A DNA stretch of 64,000 nucleotides from Tolypeutes matacus (taxonomy: Eukaryota; Chordata; Mammalia; Cingulata; Chlamyphoridae), in contig JAKSZT010054334.1 in NCBI GenBank assembly GCA_026826555.1, forward strand, positions 30,895,059-30,959,058, read 5' to 3'. The notes beneath the pieces were generated by a model that was not told the DNA's origin, made no database searches, and saw only the letters and a program-made list of their open reading frames with translations. How positions within the stretch are numbered: the first letter of the stretch is position 1; every line of letters starts with the position of its first letter. Of the stretch, positions 12,147 through 22,780 are shown in pieces. A program made the position numbers and the translations under genes.

Positions 12147-12590
12147 GTAAGATTAAACTGAGGCTCTTTTACATGTTAAATTTCTGTGTTTTCTAATTGT
12201 TTTGTTTCATTCCCAACTGGCTCACAGAAAATTTCCTTAAAAAAACAAAGATGACTGATTTACTCACACTTATTTAAAATAATCTTTAAAAATGAGTTTC
12301 ATTCTCATATCTAGATTTCATCTATTGCCTCTGGTATCTGAATTTGAGCAATAGAGATTTAGTTTTAGAGATATATTTGTGGGAAGGGGAAGTGTCATAT
12401 TGATGTCTAATACTGTAAGAAATTTTTATCATTCGCCATATAAAGTCATAAAGAGCCTCCTCCCCCTGTTTTATCCATTCATAGGACTGATAGGAAATGC
12501 TGAAAATAGTATAATTTAATGGAAATTTATATATTCCATTGAGTAAATTTATTTATTCCACTTTAAAAATAAGCAGAATGATGCCCCTTC

Positions 12591-13076
12591 TGTATTAGTC
12601 AGGGTTCTCTAGGGAACAGAACCAACAGGAGATATCTGTAAATAGTAGGAGATTTTATAAGATTCTCTCACATGAATCAACAGGAGATATCTGTAAATAG
12701 TAGGAGATTTTATAAGATTCTCTCACATGCACTAGTCCAGGTTCTGCAGGCAGGCTGCAAGCCAGGGGCTCTGATGAAAGTCCAGTGAAGGTCCTTGATG
12801 AGTTTCTGGGAGATGTTGACTGTCCAAAGACGAGCTGGGAAATTCTCTCTGAATGCTGAAATCACTTCCCCTTTTAAGGCATTCAAGGATAGTGTCACTC
12901 ATTCCTGACTGCAGTCTCCCTGATTGATCGTAGATGTACGCAGCCATCTATGCAGTAAACTCACTGAGGGCTAAAGCCCATAAATGTCCTTGTATTACAA
13001 TTAGCCCAGTGCTTGCTTGACCAAACAACTGGGCTTAATTACCTGGTTGAGTTGACACATTAGCCTAACCATCACA
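12591..13076 (-). repeat. ERV-L 3' LTR (with internal 55-bp duplication)
   Basis: Left-hand LTR of an antisense provirus, so it is the 3' LTR. On the minus strand it starts TGTGATGGTTAGGCTAATGT and ends TACA. It is homologous to the LTR at 19040-19483, with roughly one difference in ten by eye. The flanking base run CCTTC at 12586-12590 repeats at 19484-19488 and is the target-site duplication. It differs from its partner by a perfect tandem duplication, 12623-12677 and 12678-12732. Confidence 0.92.
12623..12732. repeat. Perfect 55-bp tandem duplication inside the 3' LTR
   Basis: Two adjacent identical copies starting caacaggagatatctgtaaa, at 12623 and 12678. The other LTR has one copy (from 19072, slightly diverged). 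The duplication arose after integration. The identity of the two units, against about 10% divergence between the LTRs, indicates a recent event or local conversion. Confidence 0.9.
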
Positions 13077-13095
13077 GTCCACCCCTTGTCAACTT
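13077..13095 (-). other. ERV-L polypurine tract
   Basis: Immediately inside the 3' LTR, the minus strand reads AAGGGGTGGAC next to the LTR start. This is the position and composition expected for the plus-strand primer of reverse transcription. Confidence 0.7.
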
Positions 13096-13404
13096 GGCAA
13101 CAATACACATTACCTTAAATCATACTTAATCTCTAAGTAAAATCAATAGCAGTCATGCATATATATATCTTTCCACCTAACAGTGTTCAACTCTCCTGCC
13201 TACAACCAGAAATGCATTAATTCCTTACAGAATAGGGTGCAAGTCCTTGGGTAATAGTCACTCTTAAACTGACATCCATAAGTATTATGACATGAAACTA
13301 ATACAACTTGTCATATGATAAGGGAAAAGTTTGGGGAAGAAAACAAATTTGTTTTTTTGTACATATACAATCATAACGAAACATGGAAGAAAAATTTATG
13401 ACTA

Positions 13405-14259
13405 TTACAGTCCTTGTTTCTGTAACTGATCACATGGTCTAACTTCATATTTATCACTACCTTCTTCCACTACCCATTCCATGTTCCCATTACCCTCAGC
13501 AAGCACTTCAGCTGGCCTTGGTTCTTTGCCTGGTGGGGTGACCCAAACCTTCATTCCTGAAGATTCTGGGCCATTGTTAGTCCTGCTTGGTTTGGGTTGT
13601 TGCAGTTTTCCATTGACTTTAATCACAGGGCATGGAAGTACTAAGAGATGCCCTAAAGGATCTCCTGTGTTCCAGACAAACTCTTCTTTACCTTCATTAT
13701 GTAGAAGCAGTCCTATTTCCCCTTGATAGTCAGGATCAATCACCCCAGCCAGTACAGTAATTCCCTTCTTTGCCTGTTGATTCACAGGTAAGAGGAGCCC
13801 AAAGTGGCCAGGTGGTAATCTTAACTTCCAGTTCAGTGGAATCATTGTTGTGTTCCCTGGTGGTAGCCCTCTACCTTTTGGACGTAAGACCTGTAGGCCA
13901 GCAGAGCTTAAGGTTGTAGGGACAGGAAGCAAAAATTTTCCTAGTGGGTCACTAGGGGTAATAGTGAGTGGTGCCACTCCCATTTTCATCTCTTGATTCC
14001 TGGACCCATGAATCCTGGCTATGGGAGAAACAGCACCATAGAGAGGACACTGATTTAGAGCATACACAGCCTCCTGGAGAATGTTGCCCCAGCCCAGCAA
14101 GGTATTGCCACCTAATTGGTACTGTAATTGAGTTTTCAAAAAGCCATTCCACCATTCTATCAATTCAGCTGCTTCAGGATGATGAGGAACATGGTAAGAC
14201 AAGTGAATTCCAAGGGCATGTGCCCATTCCTGCACATCATTTGCTGTGAAATTTGTTCC
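13405..14259 (-). pseudogene. ERV-L pol 3' end: integrase C-terminal part and dUTPase
   Basis: Longest open frame in the window (276 codons at 13405-14235). Its first ~70 residues are the C-terminal half of the integrase catalytic core, with the PEAAELIEWW segment that holds the catalytic-glutamate region. A dUTPase-like domain follows at about residues 120-230, including the nucleotide-binding motif GVIDPDYQGEIGLLL near 13705-13750. After this comes a short proline-rich tail. dUTPase lowers dUTP during reverse transcription. The frame continues upstream of 14235 to the integrase Asp segment at about 14258, then breaks. It is a viral remnant, not a host gene. Confidence 0.88.
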
Positions 14260-14263
14260 TTTA

Positions 14264-14988
14264 TCAGAAGCAATGCTGTGTGGAATGCCATGGTGATAGA
14301 TAAGACATTAGGTAAGTCCATGGATGGTAGTTTTGGAAGAAGCATTGTGTGCAGGAAATGCAAACCCATATCCGGAGTATGTGTCTATTCCTGTTAAAAC
14401 AAATTGCTTCCCCTTCCATGGTGGAAGTAGTCCAATGTAGTAACCTGCCACCAGGGTGATCATCTTGGGGAATGGTGCCATATCGGGGGCTGAGTGTGGG
14501 TCTCTGCTGCTGACAGTACTCAGCAGTGGCTGTAGCCAAGTCAGCCTTGGTGAGGGGAAGTTCATGTTGCTGAGCGCATGTATAACCTCCATCCTTACCT
14601 CCATGGCCACTTTGTTTATGACCCCATTGGGCAATGACAGGAGTGGCTGGGGAAAGAGGCTGAGTGTTAGCCACAGAGTGGGTCATCTTATCTACTTGAT
14701 TATTAAAATCTTCCTCTGCTGAACTCACCCTCTGGTGAGCATTCACTTGGGACACAAAAATAATGTTTTTTGCCCACTCAGAAAGATCTATCCACATGCC
14801 TCTTCCCCAGACCTTGCTGTCACCAATTTTCCAATCATGTTCCTTCCAAGTCCCTGGCCTTTGGCAATAGCCCATGAATTAGTGAAATGCACCTCTAGCC
14901 ATTTCTTCTTCCAAGCAAAATGAACAACCAAATGCACTGCTCGGAGTTCTGCCCACTGGGAGGATTTGGCCTCACAACTGTCTTTCAA
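14264..14988 (-). pseudogene. ERV-L pol: RNase H end and integrase N-terminal/core, broken
   Basis: Overlapping minus-strand frames at 14788-14988, 14264-14875 and 14308-14634 hold consecutive pol pieces in different phases. RNase H comes first (SSQWAELRAVHLVVHF block). The integrase N-terminal region and the start of its core follow, with a GIDTYSGYGFAF segment containing the first catalytic Asp. The need to change frame several times shows that the gene is dead. Confidence 0.82.
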
Positions 14989-15227
14989 GGATGTCCCAGA
15001 AAAGGGCTGCAGTGCTGTAGCTGTCCACTTTCAGGTGGTACCTGCATTTTGTACAAAACCATCTATAAACCAGACCCGAGTTTTCTCTTCCTTAGTCAGC
15101 TGATTGTAAGGGACTCCCTAAGAGGCCAAGCTGTGGGGTGGGAAAGAGAAGGTAACATGGCAGAGGTGGTAACCATGGGCATTTGGGCTACTTCCTCATG
15201 TAACTTACTTGTGCTTTCAGGACCCGC

Positions 15228-16309
15228 TCAAGCCCTATCTCGTATATACCTCTTCCACTTTATTATGGAATGCTGCTGTGCATGCCCAACTTTATGGTTT
15301 GGTGGGTCAGACAATACCCAGCTCATGATAGGCAACTCAGGTCTCATGGTAACTTGATGGCCCATGGTTAAGCATTCAGTCTCTACAAAGGCCCAGTAAC
15401 AGGCCAAAAGCTCTTTCTCAAAAGGAGAGTAGTTATCTGCAGAGGATGGCAGGACTTTACTCCAAAATCCTAAGGGCCTGTGTTGTGATTCTCCTATAGG
15501 GGCCTGCCACAGGCTCCAGACAGCATCTCTATTTACCACTGAAACTTCCAGCACCATTGGATCTGCTGGATCATATGGCCCAAGTGGTAGTGCTGCACCT
15601 GTCACAGAGCCTCCTCTTGTTCCGGTCCCCAGTCAAAACTAGCAGCTTTTCTGGTCGCTTGGTGAATGGGCTGGAGTAGCACACCCAAATGGAGAATGTG
15701 TTGTCTCCAAAATCCAGAAACCAACTAAGCATTGTGCCTCTTTTTTGGTCATAGGAGGGGCCAGATGCAACAGCTTATCCTTCACTTTAGAAGGGATATC
15801 TTGACATGCCCCACACCACTGGACACCCAGAAATTTCAGTGAGGTAGAAGGCCCCTATGTTTTTGTTGGATTTATCTCCCATCCTCTCTCATGCAAATGC
15901 CTTACCAATAAGTCTAGAGTCTTTGCTATTTCTTGCTCACTAGGTCCTATCAACATGATATCATCAGTATAATGGACCAGTGTCCATTGATGTCTTGTGG
16001 GAGGGAGAGATGATCAAGGTCCCTGAGGGCAATATTATGACATGGTGCTGGGGAGTTGATATACCCCTGAGGCAAGACAGTGAAGGTATACTGCTGGCCT
16101 TGCCAGCTGAAAGCAGACTGTTTCTGGTGGTCCTTACTAATGGCAATTGAGAAAAAAGCATTTACCAGATCAACAGCTGCATACCAGGTACCAGAGGAAG
16201 TGTTGATTTCCTCAGGCAATGATACCACATCTGAGACAGCAGCTGCAATTGGAGTCACCACCTGGTTAAGTTTATGATAATCTACTGTCATCCTCCAAGA
16301 TCTCTGCAT
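15228..16309 (-). pseudogene. ERV-L pol: reverse transcriptase, broken
   Basis: Minus-strand RT homology. The frame at 15950-16309 has the fingers/palm portion (VDYHKLN, AVDLVNAFFSI with a catalytic Asp, and VLPQGYINSP). The YTDD active-site codons lie at 15960-15971 but in another frame, so a frameshift separates the two halves of the active site. The frame at 15228-15605 contains the connection/start of RNase H (PLGFWSKVLPSS, PFEKELLACYWA). About 15605-15950 has no long frame but keeps the homology in pieces. Confidence 0.87.
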
Positions 16310-16378
16310 ATGTTTTCTGCATAGGCCAAATAAGAGAGATGGATGGGGATGTGGTGGGAATCACCACCCCTGCATCCT

Positions 16379-16909
16379 TCAAATCCTTGATGGTGGTACT
16401 AATCTCTGCAATCCCTCCAGGAATCTAGTATTGCTTTTGCTAGGCAGAGGCAGTTCTAGGGGCTTCCACTTGGCCTTTCCTACTATAATAGCCCTCACTC
16501 CACAAGTCAGGGATCCAATGTGGGTATTCTGCCAGTTACTGAGAATGTCTATTCCAATTATGCATTCTGGAACTGGGAAAATAAGCACAGAATGGGTCCA
16601 GGGACCCACTGGACCCACTGTGAGACAGACATGAGCTAAAACTCCATCAGTCACCTGACCTCCAAAAGCCCCTACTCTGACTGGTGGACCACAGTGACGT
16701 TTTGGGTCTCCTGGAATTATTGTCACTTCTGAGCCAGTGTCTAATAATCCCCGAAATGTCTGATCATTTCCTTTTCCCCAGTGCATAGTTACTCTGGTAA
16801 AAGGCCATAGGTCTCCTTGGAGAAAGGTGGGAGGAAGATTAACAGTATAAAGTTTATACTGATCTAACAGGATCCTTCCCCAAGGCGACCTGGCCTTCTC
16901 CTCATTCAA
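16379..16909 (-). pseudogene. ERV-L protease and pro-pol junction
   Basis: 176-codon frame with the retroviral aspartic protease signature LLDTGSEVTIIPG (Asp codon at 16739-16741) and the later IIGIDIL segment. The C-terminal part leads toward RT. The active-site triad is intact, but upstream and downstream frames are disrupted, so no functional polyprotein is expected. Confidence 0.88.
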
Positions 16910-17007
16910 GGGGCTCTGGGTCTGTAAACTGTCTCAAGTCTAGGAATTGATTAAGGGGCCGTTATTCTCTGCCTCTATAATTTGAGTTAGGGTTTTGTTC
17001 ACTCAAC

Positions 17008-18386
17008 CTAGAACTCCTGCTTATACAGATCTAGAAGTTTAGTAGACTGTCCATCTGTTTCATTTCCAGGTACCCCATGATCTATTAGGCAATGCCATAA
17101 CTCCATGCGACTCAGACTATTCTGAGTGCTGCTTTGAGTCTGCCTTTCATTGCAGTAGCCACACCTACCTTGTCTTTGGCAATTAAATGCAGATACTTGA
17201 CTTTTACCTGCCTGAGATCTGATCATTGCCATAATGTTTAAGGATTCTAATTCCATTACAGCTCTCCCTACAGTAATATCTGAAATACAGAGAAGAGCAA
17301 CCACAGAGCTCTTCAGAGAAGATGGGGTTAGTCTTACAAATGTATTCCCCACAGTCCTGGTTAAAGATGTGTCCTCTGGACATTCCTGGGGTGGGTGGGC
17401 AGATCTCAAATGGTAAATTCATCCTAGCAGGCCAATCTCTTAGCCTTTGAAATCCCTCTTCTTCTGTATACCAAGGCAAATCTGGCATCTCAACCTCAGA
17501 TATGCTAGGCCATCTTTTGGTCCATGTTTCAGTCAGCCACCCAAACAAACTGCTAGAGCCCTTTCTAATCCCTTGAGCTACATCACTGAATCCAGAATTT
17601 CTGCTTAGTGGGCCCATATCAATAAATTCAGCATGATCCAACTTTATATTCCTTCTACCGTTATCTCAAACCCTTAGTATCCATTCCCACACATATTCAC
17701 CGGATTTCTGTCTATATAAGTTGGAAAACTCATGCATTTCTTTCAGAGTACAGCGTACCTCCTCATGGGTCACACTTTGTATTTCACCTTTGGGGACTTG
17801 TGATTTTAGTCTAGTTTCAGGTCTGGAAGAGAAGAGGGGTGGTGGGGGTGGGTAAGGAGAAGGATTAGAAATGCCTTGGAAGCTACTGACATTCCTTTGC
17901 ATTTTTTTCTGGTGAGACAGGATTAATCTCTTCAGGAAGGTGTTGGAAGGCAGATTCCTCAGGGCAGGGTGGAGGTTGGGCAGTGCATGCTGGAGTTTGG
18001 CCGGTATCTGCCTCTTGGCTGGGAGGAGGTCCAGACTCTCTGGGGCAGGCTGGAGGCTGGGCAGTGCATGCTGGAGTTGGACTGGTACCTGCCTCAGGAC
18101 TGGAAGGAAGCTCAGATTCCCTGGGGCAGGCCAGAGGCTGGGCAGTGCAGGCTTTAGTTTGGTTGGTACCCACCTCAGGGCTGGAAGGAGGTCCAGATTC
18201 CCTGGGGCTGGCTGGAGGCTGGATGATACAAGGTTGACAAGGTGTGGTCTCCACAGGGCAAGCCATCACAAGTTTATCTGGTAAAGTCTCAGCAGAATTT
18301 AGGGTTCCAATGTCCCCACCAATATTATCATCATCCCATATGTCTCCATATGTCAAATCCTCTGGGTTCCATTCCTTTCCAATCAT
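17008..18386 (-). pseudogene. ERV-L gag, broken, with proline-rich tandem repeats
   Basis: Gag-position frames on the minus strand: 17883-18386 (N-terminal, proline/serine-rich), 17666-17902, 17204-17641 and 17008-17409, the last with a CRQGRCGYCNERQ-like Cys-rich segment. These belong to one decayed gene read in changing phases. The N-terminal frame has 27-residue repeats (separate entry). Identity rests on position between primer site and protease more than on motif recognition, as gag of this group is poorly conserved. Confidence 0.72.
17940..18240 (-). repeat. 81-bp (27-residue) tandem repeats in ERV-L gag
   Basis: The landmark gggcagtgcatg/gggcagtgcagg occurs at 17978, 18059 and 18140, with a diverged match near 18221, giving a constant 81-bp period and about 3.7 units. 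In frame, each unit contains ACTAQPxACPRESxxPSS-like text. The copies differ by several bases, so expansion is not recent. The opposite-strand frames here are mirror artefacts. Confidence 0.88.
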
Positions 18387-18545
18387 GCCTTCACTTTAAC
18401 CATAGATACCCTGCGGGGTTGAGATTTTAGTTTCCTTTGTAACTATGCTACTCAATCTTGAGAGTGTGAGTCTGGTTATCATATATCTTAAGCCTGTGGC
18501 TGCAAGAAACAATGTTTTCTTTCAGAGCACACAAAGAAAGCGGCA

Positions 18546-18577
<32 letters not shown>

Positions 18578-18659
18578 TACCAGGAGATACCGGGGATCGA
18601 ACCTGGGTCCTTCCATATGGTAGATGGATGCCTAACCACTTGAGCCACATCCGCTTCCC
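18546..18659 (-). mobile_element. DAS-type SINE inserted in the ERV-L leader
   Basis: Poly-T of about 27 bp followed by the reverse complement of a tRNA-derived head (ggtaucgaaccuggguc-like box B in DNA form, box A tgagccacat in reverse). It lies between the ERV-L gag and primer site, so it post-dates the provirus. It lacks the long GC-rich body of the copy at 1397. Clear target duplication was not found. Confidence 0.85.
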
Positions 18660-19021
18660 TATTCCTGTGGCATTTAATTTGCAAATTTGAAGCCTTTAGC
18701 TCCTCTCTTTCTTTTATAACTGTATCCAGAGTATTTAGGAGGAACCAGCCAACATCATTATAACTTTTGACTGCACAAAACTGTTAGAGATGTTGAAAAC
18801 ACTCTAACTCAGATCCTTGCCTCTTATAAGCGTGGAAGTATGGGAATCCAGTGATATTTTGCATATCTCCATTGCCAGCTCACACCATAGACTGTTAGTG
18901 GACTCTTCATTATTAGAAGGAGAGTCATTATTACCCTTGAGTCCAATTAGAGTAGAGAGCTAATTGCAAAATCCCAGAACCACCTCAGGCATCCCATGTT
19001 AAAGATTCTGTTCCTCAAGAA

Positions 19022-19036
19022 CCACTCCTGGTACCA
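19022..19036 (-). other. ERV-L primer-binding site, tRNA-Leu type
   Basis: On the minus strand TGGTACCAGGAGTGG, just inside the 5' LTR. It is complementary to the 3' end of a tRNA-Leu including the CCA. Leu priming is the feature for which the ERV-L group is named. Confidence 0.85.
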
Positions 19037-19039
19037 AGC

Positions 19040-19483
19040 TCTATTAGTCAGGGTTCTCTAGGGAACAGAATCAACAGGAAGTATCTGTAAATAGTATGAG
19101 ATTTTATAAGATTCTCTCATGTGACCATGGGAGAAGTCCAGGTTCCAAAGGCAGGCTGCAAACCGGGGGCTCTGATGAAAGTTCAGTGAAGGTCCTTGAT
19201 GAGTTTCTGGGAGATGTTGGCTGATCAAAGACAGCTGGGAAATTCTCTCTGAATGCTAAAATCACTTCCCCTTTTAAGGCATTCAACTGATTGGATAAAG
19301 CATCACTTATTGCTGGTGGCAATCTCCCTGGTTGATGTAGATGTACTCAGCCATCTATGCAATAAACTCACTGATGACTAAAACCCATAAATGTCCTTGT
19401 ATTACAGTTAGCCCAGTGCTTGCTTGACCAAACAACTGAGCACAATTACCTGGCCAAGTTGACACATTAGCCTAACCCTCACA
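19040..19483 (-). repeat. ERV-L 5' LTR
   Basis: Right-hand LTR of the antisense provirus, so it is the 5' LTR. On the minus strand it starts TGTGAGGGTTAGGCTAATGT. Its last dinucleotide CA is mutated to GA next to the primer site. It is followed on the + strand by the target duplication CCTTC (19484-19488). It carries a single copy of the segment that is duplicated in the 3' LTR. Confidence 0.92.
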
Positions 19484-19488
19484 CCTTC

Positions 19489-20159
19489 CTTTCCCTCTTC
19501 CTGAGCTATTCAGTCCTAAAGCCCTTAGGTGAGACCAAGCAAGGTTGAGGGACAAGGGGAGCCACAGAGCTTGTATGGGATATGGAGTGTGGGGGTTGCC
19601 CAGTGCAGCATGTAGGAACCATAGGGTAGAGAGGGGACATCTGCACAGGAGAGCATCCTGTAGGCAGTGGGCGTCTGAGAGAGCGAGGAAAGTATCCCTT
19701 TGGCAGAGTGGCCCAGTACACGCTGTCAGAGCCAGAGTGGAGTGGGGAAGGCAATGATGTAACAGGAAACTCAGTATGAGGAGTTGAGTCTGAGCAGGGT
19801 TGGAAAACACCCATGCATGGGAGTGGTAGCCGTGGCCGTGGGGAGTTAAAGCCAAGTGGGGTGAGGAGAGTGTCTTTGGGGTGGCAATAGTGGAGATTGG
19901 TTGCACACATGGGGACAGATCACATAAGTAAATAAGTTAAGGGTGGTGGGATCCAGGGAGAACAGAATTACAAATATGAAAAGAGAGTATATTAGAATGA
20001 AACCAGTGCTGTTGATTCGACTTGGAGTTGTCAGTATGTACTCACGGTTTTCAGTATATATATGAAATAAATATAAATGTAAATATAGGTGTACAGATAG
20101 TCCCACACTGAGTGGACCTGGAAGCAGCTTTTCTATACATACCAGATAATAAGCCTGTT
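19489..20159. other. Non-coding intronic stretch, GC-richer
   Basis: About 670 bp right of the provirus, moderately GC-rich to 19930 and AT-rich after. Overlapping open frames (19472-19906, 19506-19910, 19846-20169, all minus) lack any recognisable domain. They probably reflect purine-rich composition on the + strand. It may be an old repeat I cannot name. Confidence 0.4.
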
Positions 20160-21070
20160 TGGGCAGCACTTAGAGCACTCGGATTTTGGCTTCTCCCACT
20201 AAAAGGAACCATCTCTTCTAGGAGAAATGGCAGATTCTAGTACTATAGGGAAACTACAAGATGCTTGGTGTTCTAGATAGTAAGGAAGTGCTCAAAGAAA
20301 GATGGGGATATGTCATAAAACATTAAGAGTTGAAAGGGTTCCTACCGGCTACATTTGGGAAAATAAGAGCATCAAAACAATTGATAGCAACAGATTATAA
20401 CCTGTTAAATAAAATAGGAAACCGTGAGTCTATTCTGATATTAAAAATAGATGAATAATTGAAAGGATGATAAAGAGTTTGAAGATGATGAACTGGATGG
20501 AATTAATGCTTATTAATTACAAAGGGGAAAATCGTAGCTTTACAATGGAGAAGCCTGACAGATACCACCTTAATCAGGTGGTCAAATTGAACATCATCAG
20601 CAATGGGACAAACTGAAACGCTGCACCACCTGATGTAGAAATGCAGTGGCAAGAGCACAGCACCGCTTTTGTGGTATTCCTGCCAAAGAGGCATTATCTG
20701 AATCTAATTATGAGGAAACATCAGCAAACCCAAATTGAGGTACAGTCTGAAAAATACTTTGCCTATGATCTTCAAAAGTGTCAAGGGTTAGGAAAATCAA
20801 GAAAAGACTGACGAACTCTTCCAGACTGAAGGAGACTAAAGAGATATGAAAGATCAGTGTAAGGTGTGATTCTGAATGGGATCTTTTGCTGTAGAGGACA
20901 TTGCTGGATTAGTTAGCAAAACTGCATAAGGTTTAAGGATTAAATAGTATTAATGTATCAATGTTAGTTTCCTGGTTTTAAAAGTTGGATTTTAGTTATA
21001 TAGGAGATTGTCCTTATTTGTAAGAAATACACACTAATATTTGGGGATTGTTGAGCTTATATTGGCAACT
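20160..21070 (+). mobile_element. L1M-type 3' UTR, sense
   Basis: Has the order of blocks I recognise from long 3' UTRs of old mammalian L1M elements: 'acaatggagaagcctgacag', 'accaccttaatcaggtggtc', then the 'catcagcaaacccaaattga' block and a terminal part around 20950-21070. The region 20500-21070 is the best supported; the left limit is uncertain. Confidence 0.7.
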
Positions 21071-22203
21071 TATTTTCATATGGTTTTGGGAAAAAATGTT
21101 TTTTTTTGCATTCTACTTAAAACTTTTCTCTCCATTTGAGGGAAAAATCTCCATTTGAGATTGTTTCAAAATTTAAAAAAGGAGCAGTGATTATTGTAAG
21201 CTTGCTTATCACATACAGCTCAAAAGCCCACTTAGGGTGTTCTTTTTACACATTAATAAACATCATAGACTATAGTAAGTTAGAAATATTGCCATTGCAG
21301 TACCGTCAATAAGGTGCTTTTCTATACCCAGCAAATTTCATGTGAACACCAGCTAGTAAGACTGCTTGGATGGCAGGTATTTTCACACCTTTGAACAAAG
21401 TTTCAAAAGTATATTCAGATAATAATATAGAAGAGAAACTTCACTTTCAATCTATATATATTTCTTCAGTCATCTGTAAGGGCCTTTGAAAAGGCAGATA
21501 GTGATATAAATTCTTAGACTTTGAGAGGGACTTGGTAGTAAGCATTTAACTCTGCGAATCTGCTTTGTTTTAAAAAAAACTTTTATTGGTCTATTTTAAC
21601 ATTTAATAAATACTATACAGTAGATATGACAAACCATTTTATAAGAATATGTTTTAGTCAATTGGATACACTTGGGATTTTTTTCATGTTTGTACCCTTG
21701 AGCATTAAGAATACAGGAACTTATCACACCTGTGTTCTTATTTTTATTTCTTTACTAGAGCTCAAAATACTTTTATAGGTATTTTCTTAATGACTGAGAT
21801 TCTTTTAATTCTAACAAGACCCCTGCAGCAAGCATGGTCTGCTGTGGATGCCATTATTTTCTCAGCATTCTAGAAATAGCATCTAGATTTGTCAGAAGTG
21901 TGTTTGTCAAAAGTGTGTTGATGCAACTTTTGACACATTACTTCCATTTTTCATCAAAATTTATAAATTCTTTTTCTTTCCCTTTTTCTTTCTTATCATA
22001 AAAAAACCAGGTCAATTTTCTAAAAAGTAGTTTAAAGAGTCTGTAATATTTGAGCTCCTGGAGCCAAATTTATTTTCCGCTCTGAGAGAAAAGGTGAAAA
22101 GGAGATGCTTAGGATTTTAAGGCTGGTATCTAGACAGCAAGTACTATAACTGAGCAAAAGAGGCCCTAGGTAGGGAATAAAACTGCCTTTAAAGACAGTA
22201 AGG

Positions 22204-22769
22204 GGGGGCGGATGTGGCTCAAATGGTTGGGCGTCCGTCTGCCATATGGAGGGACCTGGGTTCGATCCCCGGGACCTCCCGGTAAAATGAAAAATGTGTA
22301 TATGGAAGGCACATGGGCTGCCAGGCTCTGTGTGCCGCTGAGCCGTCGGGCCCAGGAGCCAGGCAGCAGGATGATGACGTAACAGGGGAGAGACAAGACG
22401 AGATGCTCCGAAAGCTCCAGAAGCCAGGGGCTGAGGTGGCGCAGGCAGCAGAATACATCTCTCCTACATCGGAGGTCTCCAGGATCGAATCCTGGTGAAG
22501 ACTGGAGGAGGAGGATGAGAAGAGATGGCAGGAAACAAACACGGAGAATTGCGCAGCAAATGGACACAAAAAAAAACAGCAAATGGGGAAGGGGGAGTTT
22601 AAAATGAATAAAGTAAATAAATAAATCTTTTTTTTTTTTTTTTTTTACCGGGAGGTCCCGGGTATCGAACCCGGGTCCCTCCATATGGGAGACGGACGCC
22701 CAACCATTTGAGCCACATCCGTCCCCCTAATAAATAAATCTTTAAAAAAAATAAAAAAATAAAAAAAAT
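22204..22769 (+). mobile_element. Long dimer-like DAS SINE with a second SINE nested in its tail
   Basis: tRNA-derived head (22204-22290; box A TGGCTCAAATGG, box B GGTTCGATCC), then a GC-rich body. About 200 bp downstream is a second box-B-like motif, GGATCGAATCC (22481-22491). The tail ends in an A/TAAA-rich region. The target duplication AAAGACAGTAAGG is exact at 22191-22203 and 22770-22782 and encloses both this element and the antisense SINE at 22631-22728. The protein-like frames across it (e.g. 22166-22684 minus) are artefacts. Confidence 0.88.
22631..22728 (-). mobile_element. DAS-type SINE nested in the tail of another SINE
   Basis: Antisense copy: poly-T, then reverse tRNA-derived head with box B ggtatcgaacccgggtcc reversed. 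Flanked by the exact 15-bp duplication AATAAATAAATCTTT at 22616-22630 and 22729-22743, so it landed in the tail of the 22204 element. Confidence 0.9.
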
Positions 22770-22780
22770 AAAGACAGTAA

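Larger units (their letters stand above)
12591..19483 (-). mobile_element. Near-full-length ERV-L (class III) provirus, inactivated
   Basis: 6.9-kb antisense endogenous retrovirus with the order LTR, tRNA-Leu primer site, leader, gag, protease, reverse transcriptase, RNase H, integrase, dUTPase, polypurine tract, LTR. A dUTPase downstream of integrase and the absence of env are hallmarks of the ERV-L group. A 5-bp target duplication (CCTTC) frames it. Every gene is broken by frameshifts and stops. LTR divergence of about 10% (hand estimate) is too low for an insertion older than the placental radiation, which implies a lineage-specific copy. A DAS SINE sits in its leader. Confidence 0.93.

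Noticed and set aside
13405..14235. 276-codon open frame as a host gene
   Set aside because: It is integrase plus dUTPase of ERV-L, sits between provirus LTRs and starts without a credible initiation context.
17940..18240. CRISPR-like array
   Set aside because: Contiguous 81-bp coding tandem repeats without spacers, in a vertebrate genome.
17940..18284. Plus-strand glycine/tryptophan-rich repeat protein
   Set aside because: Mirror frame of the gag tandem repeats on the opposite strand; no start context or splice structure.
22166..22684. 172-codon minus-strand frame
   Set aside because: Runs through one SINE and into another nested SINE; poly-T gives the run of Lys/Phe codons.
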